Positions 1 through 12,700 of a DNA stretch of 24,039 bases are shown here, in pieces. A program made the translations under genes and the position numbers. How positions within the stretch are numbered: the stretch's first letter is position 1; every line of letters starts with the position of its first letter. Below the pieces are notes generated by a model. It was given only the letters and a program-made list of their open reading frames with translations. It made no database searches and was not told where the DNA came from. The stretch comes from Ophiocordyceps camponoti-saundersi (nom. inval.) (taxonomy: Eukaryota > Ascomycota > Sordariomycetes > Hypocreales > Ophiocordycipitaceae), in assembly GCA_003339415.1 (NCBI GenBank), contig PDHQ01000437.1, forward strand, positions 1 to 24,039, read 5' to 3'.

Positions 1-2125
<2,125 letters not shown>

Positions 2126-2770
2126 TAGGAATAGGTGCCGTGGCAAATATGAATACTTAAAAGATAATGTTTACGATAAGTCTGACCTGGCCGGTACGTG
2201 CTAATTTAAACCCTAATTAGGCTCGTCGGCGCCTGCCTCCACAGGCCGCCACCAATGCTACCTAGCAGAGACCTGCGGCTAGCATTAGGCATTTAGTTAA
2301 TAGACCTTCTAGCCCCCTTAACACATACTACTACGGAGCACTAGGCGCCTAAGTACGGGATACTAGTAATGCGGAGTAGTATTTCGGTAATCTGAATCAC
2401 TAATAGATCGCCTGCCTTGCCACGAAACGTCGTGCACTGTCGTCTACGCCTCGTCCCGTCTCAAAATGATGTCTTCTGTAATTGACGTTGTGTTAAAAAG
2501 TAAAAGTCGTTTTGCCTCTGCACTAGGTTCCTACTAAAGGTACGACGAAGAACACATTGTTTCTGAGTAAAGTGACGCAGGAACGGGTATAGTGTTGGTC
2601 CGCGGAAAATAGTCGCTTAGTCATCCCGTTTGTGTCCGTCCTCGTCTTCCCAGCGAGTCGACTAAGACGTCGCAAGCCAACCTTCACCAATGTCCTCCAC
2701 AGACGACTGCGAAACGATATATCATATACGTATAAAGCGCCAACTGCCACGAATTTTCGGGAAACGCGTC
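2126..2770 (+). promoter_or_regulatory. Upstream region of the HAM1-like gene
   Basis: Transition zone from the AT-rich block into normal-composition DNA. About 2130-2420 still looks partly RIP-affected (many TA steps); 2420-2770 is balanced. It must hold the promoter of the downstream gene. A TATA-like stretch (tatatcatatacgtataaag) lies about 35-55 bp before the preferred ATG, but it also falls inside a possible 27-codon in-frame N-terminal extension from an ATG at 2690, so its role is uncertain. No other gene is supported here. Confidence 0.4.
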
Positions 2771-3706
2771 ATGAGTTCGATCGTCACCTTTGTCACTGGA
2801 AATGCCAATAAATTGCGTGAGGTCAAGGCTATCCTCGAGCCGTCGATCCAAGTAGACAGCAAAGCGCTCGACATCGATGAAATCCAGGGCTCTATCAATG
2901 AAATCACCGAGTCCAAGTGCCGCAGAGCAGCTGCATTGGTACTTCTCAGTCTTTGCCTGTGCATCACCATCGCTTACCAGCAACAGCTTAATGGTCCTGT
3001 ATTAGTGGAAGATACGGCTCTCTGTTTCAATGCCCTCGGTAGTCTGCCAGGCCCTTACATGTCTGTTCTTAACTTCTTATATTCTGTCCCGCGCATCGTC
3101 CTCCCTCGCTCTACTCACATCTCACTCTCAGCAAGCATTTTCTAACCTCTATAGGCCACGATGGCCTCAACAATCTTCTTGCTGCCTACGCTGATAAGTC
3201 GGCCGAGGCCGTATGCACCTTTGGCTTCTCAGCTGGACCAAACGAAAAACCTATCCTCTTCCAAGGCCGCTGCCCGGTACGCCCTCTTTCAGACAGACAT
3301 TGGACTGACGCCTCATGACCTCCCTTTATCCTCTGCAGGGTGAAATCGTTCTTCCGCGTGGCCCGGTCCGTTTTGGTAAGTTCCTAAGCCAGTAGCCTGG
3401 CCTCGCCATGAGTCGAGCTGCACGAAGGTGCTCATCTCATGGCGCTTCACAGGATGGGATCCCGTATTTGAATACCAGGGCCAGACGTAGGTAATTCCAT
3501 TTTCTAAAGAGGGAGAAAATCCCCAAGAAAAATACTCAGCACGTTTCAGATTCGCGGAGATGGACTCGTCTCAGAAAAACTCCATTTCTCATCGTGCCCG
3601 CGCCCTGGAAATGCTCAAAAAATGGTTTCTCGATCACTCGGTCGGCCTTAATGCACCTGCTAAAGGGCATGAATTGAATGCTTCCGCGTGCAGCACGACG
3701 AAATAG
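2771..3706 (+). CDS. HAM1: Inosine triphosphate pyrophosphatase (HAM1/ITPA family), six exons
   Basis: Predicted to hydrolyse non-canonical purine nucleotides (ITP, dITP, XTP) to monophosphate and pyrophosphate, cleaning the nucleotide pool in the cytosol. Exons: 2771-2938, 2987-3060, 3132-3276, 3339-3375, 3453-3486 and 3550-3706; introns of 48-77 bp, all GT-AG. The joined frame is 205 codons including TAG, so 204 residues, the usual family length. Visible motifs: N-terminal TGNANK (residues 9-14), VEDTALCF (63-70), LPGPYI (76-81), GHDGLNN (89-95), FGWDP (141-145) and SHR (166-168). The start at 2771 puts the TGN motif where the family has it; an in-frame ATG at 2690 would add 27 residues. 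Residue 83 is His where the family usually has Trp (K-W-F). The first acceptor could be 2980 instead of 2986, adding two Gln. Family assignment is firm; exon ends are by eye. Confidence 0.92.
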
Positions 3707-4041
3707 ATCCCGGACTTATAAGCATGAGGGTTGGTGACCATAGCTTCATCGTCACCACTCACCATACTGTGGTAGGGTGACATACTGTAAGCAGACAGCC
3801 GCCTTTGCGCATCATCAGAAGCTCCTATTCGAGCTTACTTGTGCCATACACTCTCGCTCGCAATGTCCAACACGGTTGGTTCTCGACGAAGCTAGGCATC
3901 GACATTGATTATTTCAACAACTTTATATGCTCGTTCTTGGCGGATCTGGAGACTTTGCGGCGCAATCTAACTCCAGCCTCTCCCAGACTCTAGCATGCGG
4001 TACCTCCAAGATCGAAGCCTTGAACTGTCTGCTGCAACGGT
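3707..4041. other. Intergenic stretch between HAM1 and the minus-strand remnant
   Basis: Balanced composition. I see no gene beyond short chance frames. It would contain the 3' UTR and poly(A) site of the HAM1-like gene and whatever follows the minus-strand remnant. A short direct repeat of 'catactgt' occurs near 3762 and 3780. Confidence 0.4.
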
Positions 4042-5157
4042 CTATCCACCTACTCTGACCGCACACGTTCCGCGGCCAATACGGTCTCCCATACTCCAGG
4101 TTGCGCGGTAGCAGCACTGCTCCAGGCCGCGCATCTTAAGCAAGCTCGAATGCTCGACCGAGCTTTCCTTGCCCTTCACTCTGGCCAGACTGAGCACCTC
4201 ACAGTCGTGCGGCACCTCCTTTCGCCTGATGACCTGTTGCCAGATGATGCCGCTTGCCACATTGACGTCGCTACCGGTGCGGAATATCTTGGGCATCGCG
4301 AGCAAGGTGTAGACGATTGGTTCGAAGTGGCCAGCCATACTGGCATTGTCTGTTACTTGTTCTGCCGCCACGCCGAAGGTGACATGGGTCATCAGATAAC
4401 GGCTCGGCTCCTTCAGTATTCTGGGTTTCGGAAACGTTTGCGAACTGGAGGCTGCCGGGGCCGGGTCGAGCACCTGGTCTGCCTTCACGGCAAAACCACC
4501 CCAATATCGGGCTCCGTCCTTCCTCATCTTGTCGCTAAAGGGGAACATCGTAGGCGATTGTGGCGGCATCAATTGCTTTGGACTCTTCGCCACCGCGGCC
4601 ACCTCTTGTCCGCACTGACCATGTTTTCCATCGTATCAAACGAAACGTCCGACATTAGGTTCCTACATATTAACCTTTTCTCCTATCGTCTCGTAGAAAG
4701 GCCCACGGTTCTCCGTCCACGTGAAGTCGTCCGTTGTTGGCAACTCCACTTGTGCCTTCCCCCACGACGATGAGTACCTATGTACGAAGTTCTTTCCATT
4801 CCCATCTTTCCTTCCGCTCGTTAGCCACGATCCACCTTGTCCAGATGCACGGCGGTAGAGTGTTACCTAATTTTGCCCGCTTACCAGAGCCTGGCTGCCT
4901 TATTGATGTACTCTTCCACTTAGCATCTCATACTCGATGTCGAATGTCTTCTGCGGCTGGGCGAGTGTATACTCTACTTCCTGAGCCGCCTAGGCTGGCC
5001 TTTCCCACGCAAAGGCCACCTGCTGATCGGGGTTAGGCACAATAAAGAGGGGTGATACGCCCTTGAATCCGACGACGTCCCCGGCGCCAGGTCGGTGAAT
5101 TAACATTACGGCATAGTTACCTGCCGTCCTTACCGTGCCTGGAATTCGTTTTGCGTG
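4042..5157 (-). pseudogene. Unrecognised protein-coding remnant with five in-frame stops
   Basis: One minus-strand frame between a TGA (5158-5160) and a TAG (4042-4044) reads like real protein for about 370 codons: balanced residue use, Pro/Gly/aromatic-rich, e.g. a segment reading NYAVMLIHRPGAGDVVGF near 5120. It is broken by stops at 4990-4992 (TAG), 4900-4902 (TAA), 4867-4869 (TAG), 4663-4665 (TAG) and 4636-4638 (TGA). Each can arise by one transition from Gln, Trp or Arg codons, as RIP produces. The part after the last stop stays open for 197 codons. I do not recognise the family. Alternative: a multi-exon gene whose introns hide the stops, but the stop spacing and lack of good paired splice sites make that less likely. 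An overlapping + strand frame (4150-4773) is judged a shadow. Confidence 0.5.
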
Positions 5158-5192
5158 TCAAATCTGGGGCTTTGTCGTCTGTCAATCGAAAG

Positions 5193-5566
5193 TCAAATCA
5201 ACATCACATAACTCGTTGCGAACGAGGTATCGTTCAGCACCCGTAAAGCGCTGTCAAAGCAACTTTCCGGAGATTCAATGTAGCACCGGCTGTCCATCCT
5301 ACCACTTGACGCCATAGGTTCATGCCCAGCTACCCACGCGATTGTGTCATGCGTTCCCAGGTTATCTGACATGTGCACATATTCCTGGCAGCCTTGAAAA
5401 TATACGGCGTCGCCTTCTCCGAGGGCTGGCAATCGCCGCGATACACCACGTCGAGCTGCTTACTGGCCTTGTTTTGGTTGCAAAAGACCCGCGTCTGCAG
5501 CCAAATGCCCGGCACCAAAAGCCATGGTGATAAAAACATGATGGGGGAATGAATGGTTGCTGTCAT
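5193..5566 (-). pseudogene. Possible 5' part of the minus-strand remnant
   Basis: Two overlapping minus-strand open frames sit just upstream of the broken gene in transcription order. The longer-range one (5566 down to 5330) begins with an ATG and a hydrophobic stretch (MFLSPWLLVPGIWLQ) that could be a signal peptide, then reads into Cys-containing sequence. The other (down to 5193) contains GTHDTIAWVAGHEP and four Cys overall. The residues look protein-like, but linking the two frames needs an indel or an unseen intron. A possible intron with a cttgac-type branch site and 'gacag' acceptor lies near 5175-5215. No family recognised; treat as fragments of the same degenerate gene, low certainty. 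Confidence 0.3.
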
Positions 5567-6305
5567 CCGGTATGGCGAGAGGACGCCGACTGACTCCTTT
5601 ACACATACGTATCTACCCAGTTAATTGACACACCTCAATACGGCAACGCATTCTTTCTCTATGGAAATTCGTGAAGAGGGTGCGGATCACGTTTACTCTG
5701 CTTTGCCTTTTTTTGCTCGGCTTATGTTCGTATGCTTTTGTGGACGTATAGCATATCCCATTCGCAAACCAACCATTTCCAAGGCGGACAGGATAGGTTG
5801 GTGGAATTGGTTGGCATCAAGAACTCCGCCTCTGCCTTCAAAGTCTTAGGACATAAATCACGCACTGACTGAGCTGGTACAGAACTTACATCAAATAAGT
5901 AAGCTGGAACGTGTTCAAGGTCGTATAGGTAGCGTACTTATGACCAAGAAACAATGTGTTGAGCTTCATACATACAGAACGAAAACTGACAGGAACATAT
6001 GCCTGGCACTTCTCGTCATTCAAAGCATGGCAATGATACCTGATTTCGGCGCCCTAGGCGAAGAGACTTAAAAGAGAGACAGGCAGCGCACCATCACGGT
6101 AGAGTGAGTAAGTAGTCCATACAGTCAATCATAGCCAAAAAGGGGGGGGGGGGGGGTTCAGTGCACTCGAACCCTTCAACGCCGTGAAAACCCGTGGTAT
6201 CGAGAGAATAAGCCATGCGCTATTCGAACGCTTTGCTGTGCTATGCCATCGCAACCTTTCCGAGAAAGCCTCTTGCAGAAACGAAAAACAAACAGGGAAG
6301 AATGA
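5567..6305. other. Intergenic and 3' region of the MYND gene, no further gene
   Basis: Normal-composition DNA downstream of the minus-strand MYND gene and upstream of the minus-strand remnant. Short frames here (e.g. 5625-5849 +) have no recognisable content. The segment next to 6306 should hold the 3' UTR of the MYND gene. It contains the poly-G run at 6142-6156. Confidence 0.45.
6142..6156. repeat. G15 homopolymer
   Basis: Fifteen consecutive G, preceded by five A. It would be C15 in a minus-strand transcript, about 150 nt beyond the MYND gene stop. Homopolymers of this length are error-prone, so the exact length is uncertain. Confidence 0.9.
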
Positions 6306-8159
6306 TTATTGCGAGGCAGCCACACACCAGTGGCGATGGAAAGCCCAGGCGCATTTCTGGCATTCCTTGCTGCAGTATTTCGTCCGCCTGCATCGGCGAC
6401 ACTTGGCAAACTGCCGGGTGTATTCCTCCCATTTACCGCACTGATGAAAGGCACACTGACGGATGCCGCCGCGTGTATCATCCTTGCGACAGAGGTTCCT
6501 CATAACAACACCTGCCCAATACTGCATGTCGGTGCTGTGGTACCTCACAGTAAACTTCTCCACAAGCGGGAAGAGATTGAAATTGTTTGGAAGAAGATAT
6601 TCCTCGTCGATGTGTGATTCGCGTTCTTTCAACTCGGACTCGTTTCCTTCGACGAATTCGAAATCCTTACCAATGGCGAGCTTCGGGACAAGGTGGCTCT
6701 TCTGGAAATACGACCGGAGGCCGCAGTACTTGGAGACGTAAGCAAGGAGCTGCAGTGACATCAAGACATCTTCCTCGCGCGGCATCGCGGTGAGAGTTTG
6801 AGAGTTTGGCATCATCTGTCGGTCGAGCAGGTAACGTGGTACAGCAGGATTGGTACCATTTGGTCGTGGAGGGGCGACCAGCGTGGTCCGATTAGGCGAC
6901 ACGCCCATTGACGGGACAGGTGTTGGATTAGTATTATTTCCTCGCATTATGCCGTCGGAGGATGCGCCACGGTGAGTGATGTCGAAAGCCGCGGCGTCAT
7001 GGTGTGCCTCGGATTCAGTTGGGTGAGTTAATTGCAGAGACGCTCCAGCTAGCAGGGTCTCGCTATCCTCCATTGAGATGTCTTGGATGCCCACTGCAGA
7101 CTCTGCAGTTCCCGTCATTTCAGCATCCTGGGATTCGTCCGAGGGAAGGCTATCCGCGTGAAGGTCGTCGTGCTCCGCCATGGAGTTCTGATGCCTGATC
7201 GATGGCCTTCTCCTCGGTCGATCCGTGTTGTGAGCGATAGGTCTAACAGTCGGTGACTGTAGCTGAGGCGGTGGAAGAGGGGTAGTCGGTGAATTTGGCT
7301 GAGATGCTACGTAAGTAGGGCCAAAGGGGAGCATTGAGGCCAAACGCTCAGATTCATGCTCAGATCGGTTCCACCCGTCCGCGACCTCGATACCGAGACT
7401 TCCCGTCGCAAGTGAATGGACGGAATGGTTGGACACGGCGGTACTGCTTAACATCCCGCTCAGCCCCCGTGAGCCATGCGACTGACGGGATGATGTCGAG
7501 ATTGGTCGCTCCAACGTGCTCGCGAAAGTTGTCGGCGGAGTAGCAGAGGCGTTGGACAGGCCAGTCACGTTCGAAGGGCCCGCATAAGTAGCCGAGATGT
7601 CGATAGGAGGCGGGCCGTGTCTCCGTGACGATCGCTGATCCAGCTCAGTCCGGCCAGCGCGATTAGGAAAGGAAGGTGAGGCTTTGGGAGACGCGTGATG
7701 TTCGTGAGTCCGAGACCGCCGATGATGGTGCTCACGCATCTGCTTCTGGCTAGCTTCTTCCGCCTTCTCGCGACACTTGTCGATGACTTTGATGTAATTA
7801 TCGAGGATGGTGGCGATAACGGGAACCATGTCAGCTTCCACGACACGAGTTCTGACATTCTCAGTACCCCGTACTCCAATGTTGACAACACACTGAAATG
7901 CCAAATTCCATTTCCACATGCCCATCATGTCCTTACTTCGTCCATGCTTCAGAATGCAAACCAGACGCTCAATCCCCCCGTCCACGGTGAGAATATCACG
8001 AATGCGGGCCGAAGACGTTGTCAGATAGGCAAGATGGTTCAAGGAATTGATAAGGGGCAGTGTTGAGGTACAGTCCAGCGCCCGCCGATCGTAGAGAGCG
8101 GTGGTTATACCCACAGAGGCCTTGTTGACATTCGGAATACTGAAATTCACTTCCCTCAT
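6306..8159 (-). CDS. samB: MYND zinc-finger protein, Mub1/SamB family
   Basis: Single uninterrupted frame of 617 codons, ATG at 8159-8157, TAA at 6308-6306. The N-terminus (MREVNFSIPNVNKASVGI...) and the following ~130 residues are the conserved helical, armadillo-like part of the fungal SamB/Mub1 family. Residues about 135-450 are low-complexity, Ser/Pro/His/Thr-rich and probably disordered. A conserved region (about 455-565) leads into a C-terminal MYND finger at about 569-612 with Cys pairs CX4C and CRRC, then YCSKEC and the closing H-X3-C, all ligands present. In Saccharomyces, Mub1 works with the E3 ligase Ubr2 and E2 Rad6 to ubiquitylate Rpn4; in Aspergillus, samB affects hyphal morphogenesis and timing of sporulation. 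Function here is by family. No introns and no RIP-type stops, so it appears intact. The start is chosen because the family begins at this motif. Confidence 0.95.
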   Translation of the reverse strand: MREVNFSIPNVNKASVGITTALYDRRALDCTSTLPLINSLNHLAYLTTSSARIRDILTVDGGIERLVCILKHGRSKDMMGMWKWNLAFQCVVNIGVRGTENVRTRVVEADMVPVIATILDNYIKVIDKCREKAEEASQKQMREHHHRRSRTHEHHASPKASPSFPNRAGRTELDQRSSRRHGPPPIDISATYAGPSNVTGLSNASATPPTTFASTLERPISTSSRQSHGSRGLSGMLSSTAVSNHSVHSLATGSLGIEVADGWNRSEHESERLASMLPFGPTYVASQPNSPTTPLPPPQLQSPTVRPIAHNTDRPRRRPSIRHQNSMAEHDDLHADSLPSDESQDAEMTGTAESAVGIQDISMEDSETLLAGASLQLTHPTESEAHHDAAAFDITHRGASSDGIMRGNNTNPTPVPSMGVSPNRTTLVAPPRPNGTNPAVPRYLLDRQMMPNSQTLTAMPREEDVLMSLQLLAYVSKYCGLRSYFQKSHLVPKLAIGKDFEFVEGNESELKERESHIDEEYLLPNNFNLFPLVEKFTVRYHSTDMQYWAGVVMRNLCRKDDTRGGIRQCAFHQCGKWEEYTRQFAKCRRCRRTKYCSKECQKCAWAFHRHWCVAASQ

Positions 8160-8990
8160 TATGCTTGCCTAGAGGGAAAAGCAGATGCGAAATGTGAATG
8201 TTTCTTTTCGTTGCCTTAAAAGGGTCGCCACGACGTCTTCATCCAATCAATTCTTGGGGTGAAGAGAATTTCAGGCAGGGTCGATATTGCGGCAACTTCA
8301 ATAGTGCAATGGGCGAAGAAGAGAAACTTGCTGACGTGATAGGCGGTGACCCGGAAAGACGGGAAAAGGACTGCAGCTGGCCGGGATTGACGAGAGGGAT
8401 TGGGGTGAGTGAGTGAGCCAGACCGCTTTGCGAGAGGCTTCCTAGTGGAGAGATGAATGTGGTAGAGAATTGCGAGACGTCAATAGCTTCGATCGGACAA
8501 AGACGATGAAGAAGAAGAAACGGAGAGCGCGGCGGCCGTAGTGGAGCAAGGTTCAACACAGTGGATTAAGAGAAGGAGAAAAAGACAGACAAAAATTTGT
8601 TGGGCCTCGCAGGCGTTCGGGCGACCAAATGCCTCAGCTCAGCCGGTGTCGGGCGCGCGGAAACTAGACGTCTGGAAGGTAGGTATGTACTTTCGATTAG
8701 GCTGAGCAGAGCAGCGATTTGACAAATCAAAGGTGGGCGATGAGTGGTAATCTGATGCGAGGAAAGTGCAGTATCGACCACTACTGCTCCGTCCACCGCA
8801 ATCGTCACGCCAAAGTGATGTTCAATAAAAGGGGCGAGGTGGGAGGCGGTGGAGAGGGGCGAGTAACGGCGAGGGCTAGGCAGGTGGCTAGCGGCGGAGG
8901 TTGGCGGCGACGGGCCGTGGCATGAGAACGTCCCCGCTGCTATAGCTTCACATATTAAATTGCGGGCGGGCTCTAACAAGGGTACGGATT
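8160..8990 (-). promoter_or_regulatory. Promoter and leader region of the MYND gene
   Basis: Upstream of the minus-strand ATG. Read on the minus strand it contains CT-rich tracts (complement of gaagaagaagaaac near 8508-8521 and of agagaaggagaaaaagacagac near 8570-8592), as is common before transcription starts in filamentous fungi. A CCAAT pentamer lies on the + strand near 8243. Open frames here (8239-8559 and 8566-8979, minus) are Ser/Pro/Leu-rich translations of these tracts with no recognisable domain. CA/TG-rich composition stops near 9045, so the AT-rich block begins within about 900 bp of the start codon. Confidence 0.45.
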
Positions 8991-9049
8991 AGGCTTCAAG
9001 CATAAGGTACCTAAATAATATATAGACTTTCTATCCCCTTAAAAGTAGC

Positions 9050-9416
9050 ACGAGTATATATATATAATAGGGCTAATTAGGACTAACTAGGACTAACTTT
9101 AGTAAAGAAAAAAGGGTTATTATTATTAAATAAATTTATATTACTTATAAATTTACTTAGAAGCTTTTAATCTAATTATATTAAATCTCTAGCTTTTATT
9201 TCTTATTATTATATATAGTTTCCAGCCCTATAATAGGGATATTATTTATAAAGATATTATATACCTTAAGGATAAGATTAAATAATATTTATTATATAAC
9301 TTTTATAAATTAACTTACTAAGTTTATAGCCTTTATTAATATAATATATTAATAAAAGAGACTAATTAATATTATAAAAGTTATATAATCTTAACTTTTT
9401 AAGTTTAAAAGTATTT
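9050..9416. other. AT-rich RIP-mutated flank before copia copy 1
   Basis: Abrupt switch from normal DNA to TA-dominated sequence. Near 9065-9100 there is a short imperfect repeat (ctaattaggactaactaggactaac). No coding motif or LTR is visible, and no gene is supported up to the copia LTR at 9422. Confidence 0.6.
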
Positions 9417-9421
9417 AATTA

Positions 9422-9696
9422 TATTAAAATATCTTATAATACCTTAATAGCTTTATATTATCCTTATAGCCTTATACCTTATATAGCTTACTTAAGTTAG
9501 TAGGACTTTTTATATAAAATCCTTCTAATCTTATAATATTACTCTTTAATTTATATATTCCTTAATTAATATTTTATATATTTAAATAAGTATTTAGATA
9601 GCTATCCCTTTTATATAATAATATAAAAAATATTATAATAAAAATATACTTTTTTTTAAAACCCCTTATTACTAATAATAGATAGCTTATCTAATA
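9422..9696 (+). repeat. 5' LTR of copia copy 1
   Basis: 275 bp, aligned by eye with 16109-16383 and with both LTRs of copy 2. It begins TATT and ends AATA where an unmutated LTR would have TG...CA; the changes fit RIP. It is more heavily mutated than its 3' partner. Confidence 0.9.
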
Positions 9697-9749
9697 TTAA
9701 TTAATATATTAGGTAATATATAAATTAGCTAAGATAAAAAAAATAATTA

Positions 9750-12700
9750 TAAATAAAAAAATTAGTAATTTATTATATTTAACTTTACTTTTTTATATAA
9801 CTTAATAATATATATAATAGCTACCTTATATAATAGAGAAAAAAGATAGGACCTTTATACTAAACTCTTTTAGATAATAATAATAGCTTTATATATTTTC
9901 TTATCTAATAAGAACTCTTATGCGCTTTCTATATTTTTAAACGCGCTTACGCCTATATTTACTTAGCCCGAACTAACCTAAGTAATTTTAAAACTAACTT
10001 AAACCTAAGCTTAAAAACTTAACTTAATTATATATAAAAAAATAGCTAAAGGAAATATTATTCTAATTTATATATAATAAGTAAAAATTAGCTTAGATTT
10101 CTAAAAAACTAACTTAAAAATTATAGATAAGCTTTTAAATATTAAATTTATAATATATATAAGTAAAATTATATATAAAACTATTTACTTAAAGATTAGA
10201 GGCTTTTTTCTTATTAATAGCGCTTAGGAAAATTTCTATAAGTAAACTGAATATTAAATAAAGTAAGTTTCTTACTTATTTCTTAAAGCTTTTTTATAGC
10301 TTTTTAAAAAATAAAAAATTATTATATAATAAATTAGTAGCTTTATTAAGAAATTCCTCTTAGTAATTAAAGCTCCGTATAATTATATTTTAGCTATTTT
10401 TTTAATAATTATAATAACTTTTACCTTAAAGCTTACTTAGAGAATTATCTTATTAATTAAGGTTTTTTCTTATATAACTTTTAATATAACTTTAACTTTT
10501 TAGATAACCTTATATAAAGCGAAGGAAATACTAAATTTATTTATAGCGCTTATAATAATTTTAAAAAGCCTAGCTTTTATCCTTTCTCTTATATAACTAA
10601 TTTATAATAGCTTAATTACTTTTAAGAAAGTTATAATATTTAGTAAAAGTTAGCGAAAAGATTATAATTATTTAAGCTATTTATATAATATCTTATATAA
10701 TAAGGTAAAGCTTTTTATATTATATTACTAATAAATTAATATTATTAAAAACTAATATTATATTATTTTTTTAGATATTCTTATAAGCTTAGCTTAATTA
10801 TATTACCTTTATTATATAAGATTAAAGAAAAGGTAAAATAAGATTTACTAAATACTTAATTTATATTTTAATATAATAATAAATTATATATAATATTAGG
10901 CTAATTAGACTAATATAACCTTTACCTTTATATAAAGGAAATACCTAAAGAAAATAATATTAAAAATCCTTAAGGAATTAATCGAGAAAATATAACTTAT
11001 ATAACGCGCCCTTAAGGAAAGGGAAACTTAACTTTATATTATAATAATAAAGGCCTACTATAAGGTGCCGAAACTTAAGCTAATATTTCTCTTTACGAAG
11101 CCCTTATATAAAAGTTTTTTTCTATTCTTTATATATTACTTTAAGTTACCCTTAATTATAAGAAAATATTTAACTAGTTCTTTAATAATTAATATTATTA
11201 TATAAACTCCTTATAACTAAATTTACCTTAGCTAAAGTTTTATATAAGTAAATTTAAATAGGTTTAATAAAAAGACCGCTATTTATTACCTTATACGAAA
11301 AAGCGCTATTTTATTTATAAGAAAAAAGGGTATTAGTTAATAAATTATAAGTAAGGGGATTTCGATTATACGAGAAAGGTATACTTTACTTTATACGAGC
11401 AATTTAATAAAGACCCCTTTATAGACGATAAGTTTAAAGCCTTCCTTCTTAAGTATAAAAAATATAATATTATTAATAACTTTAATAACTTATTATATAA
11501 AGAAAATAAGAACGCTTTAGAGAAAGCCGCTTAATTTATCCTCTTAAGCGCCCTTATATATTAATTTATAAGGGAAGATACCTTTATATAGTAAACTATA
11601 TAATTAAGTAGTTAAGTTTTTCTTATAGATATTTACTATATAGGATACTAAGGATAACTTTAAGATATTAGTATTACGAACTTCTTTACTATTAGCAGAG
11701 ACTAGGCTAAAGTATTTATATAAGAGAATTTAAATATATAAATTAACTAAACTTTAAGTATTATAATAATTAAGTTTAGTAGCTTAATTACTATAACTTT
11801 AATTAGTATAATTAATATTAATAGCCCTTTTAATATTATACGGTATTATATTCTTAATACCCTTACGCTATTCCTCTTTTCTCTTAGAGATATAGATTAC
11901 CTAAAGGTATATTTTAATAATATTAGGAATATTAGTATATATAAGGATAGTTAGACGATTCTTATTATATAGAAATAAAGATATTTATTCTTCTATATAT
12001 CTCCGCGCGAAGCTACCCTTTTCTTTATAAAAGTATAATTTTATTACTTATACTATCGCTTTAGATACCCTTATACGGAATATCTTCGTAATTTACTCCG
12101 GAATATAAGATATAATAATATCTCCGAAACTTCGCTTTATATAATAAGGAAGTTTTACTATTAATACTAAGCGTATAACCCCTCGCTATAATAATTTAAG
12201 TTTTTAATTAAAGATAATATCTTTTTTAATTATAAGATTATTATAAATATTATATAATTAAGCGATAAGAATACTCTTTATATTATTAATAAGGCTATAT
12301 TCTTTTAAGCTATAATTTTTATATAATCCCTTTTTACTTAAGATATTTAAAACGCCTTTTACCGCTATTAGATTACTATTTACTAAGGCCCTCTAAACGT
12401 TATTATATATAACTTTAGTATAAACTTCTCTTTAGATAAGTTTTATTTTTCTATATAAATTATTAGTTCTTTATATAAAAAAATACTTATTAAAGCGTAC
12501 TAAGTAATTAGTAAAGTTAAACGCTTATATATATCTTTTTAATATATATATAATATATTTAAGGAAAACTTTAAAAATTAAGTAAATAATAATATAATTC
12601 TTTAGCTTACTATAAAATACTTAAACGATATAATAAAGCCTAATAGCTTTATATTTATATTTTTTGTTTTTAGTATATATTTTTATATTTATAATACCTC

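Noticed and set aside
3061..3154. HAM1 looked like a pseudogene lacking the KWFL segment
   Set aside because: Using the acceptor at 3131 instead of 3154 restores the segment as KHFL with exact family spacing and frame, so the gene is complete.
4150..4773. 207-codon + strand open frame
   Set aside because: It lies opposite the minus-strand remnant, has Cys/Arg/His/Leu-heavy composition typical of a shadow frame, and shows no domain.
8239..8979. Minus-strand open frames upstream of the MYND gene
   Set aside because: They are Ser/Pro/Leu-rich translations of CT-rich promoter DNA, with no domain; the MYND gene start is already at the family's conserved N-terminus.
9697..9720. tRNA-like or primer-binding motif right after the 5' LTR
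   Set aside because: The sequence has weak resemblance to a tRNA D-arm, but RIP makes any 8-12 base complement impossible to call by eye.
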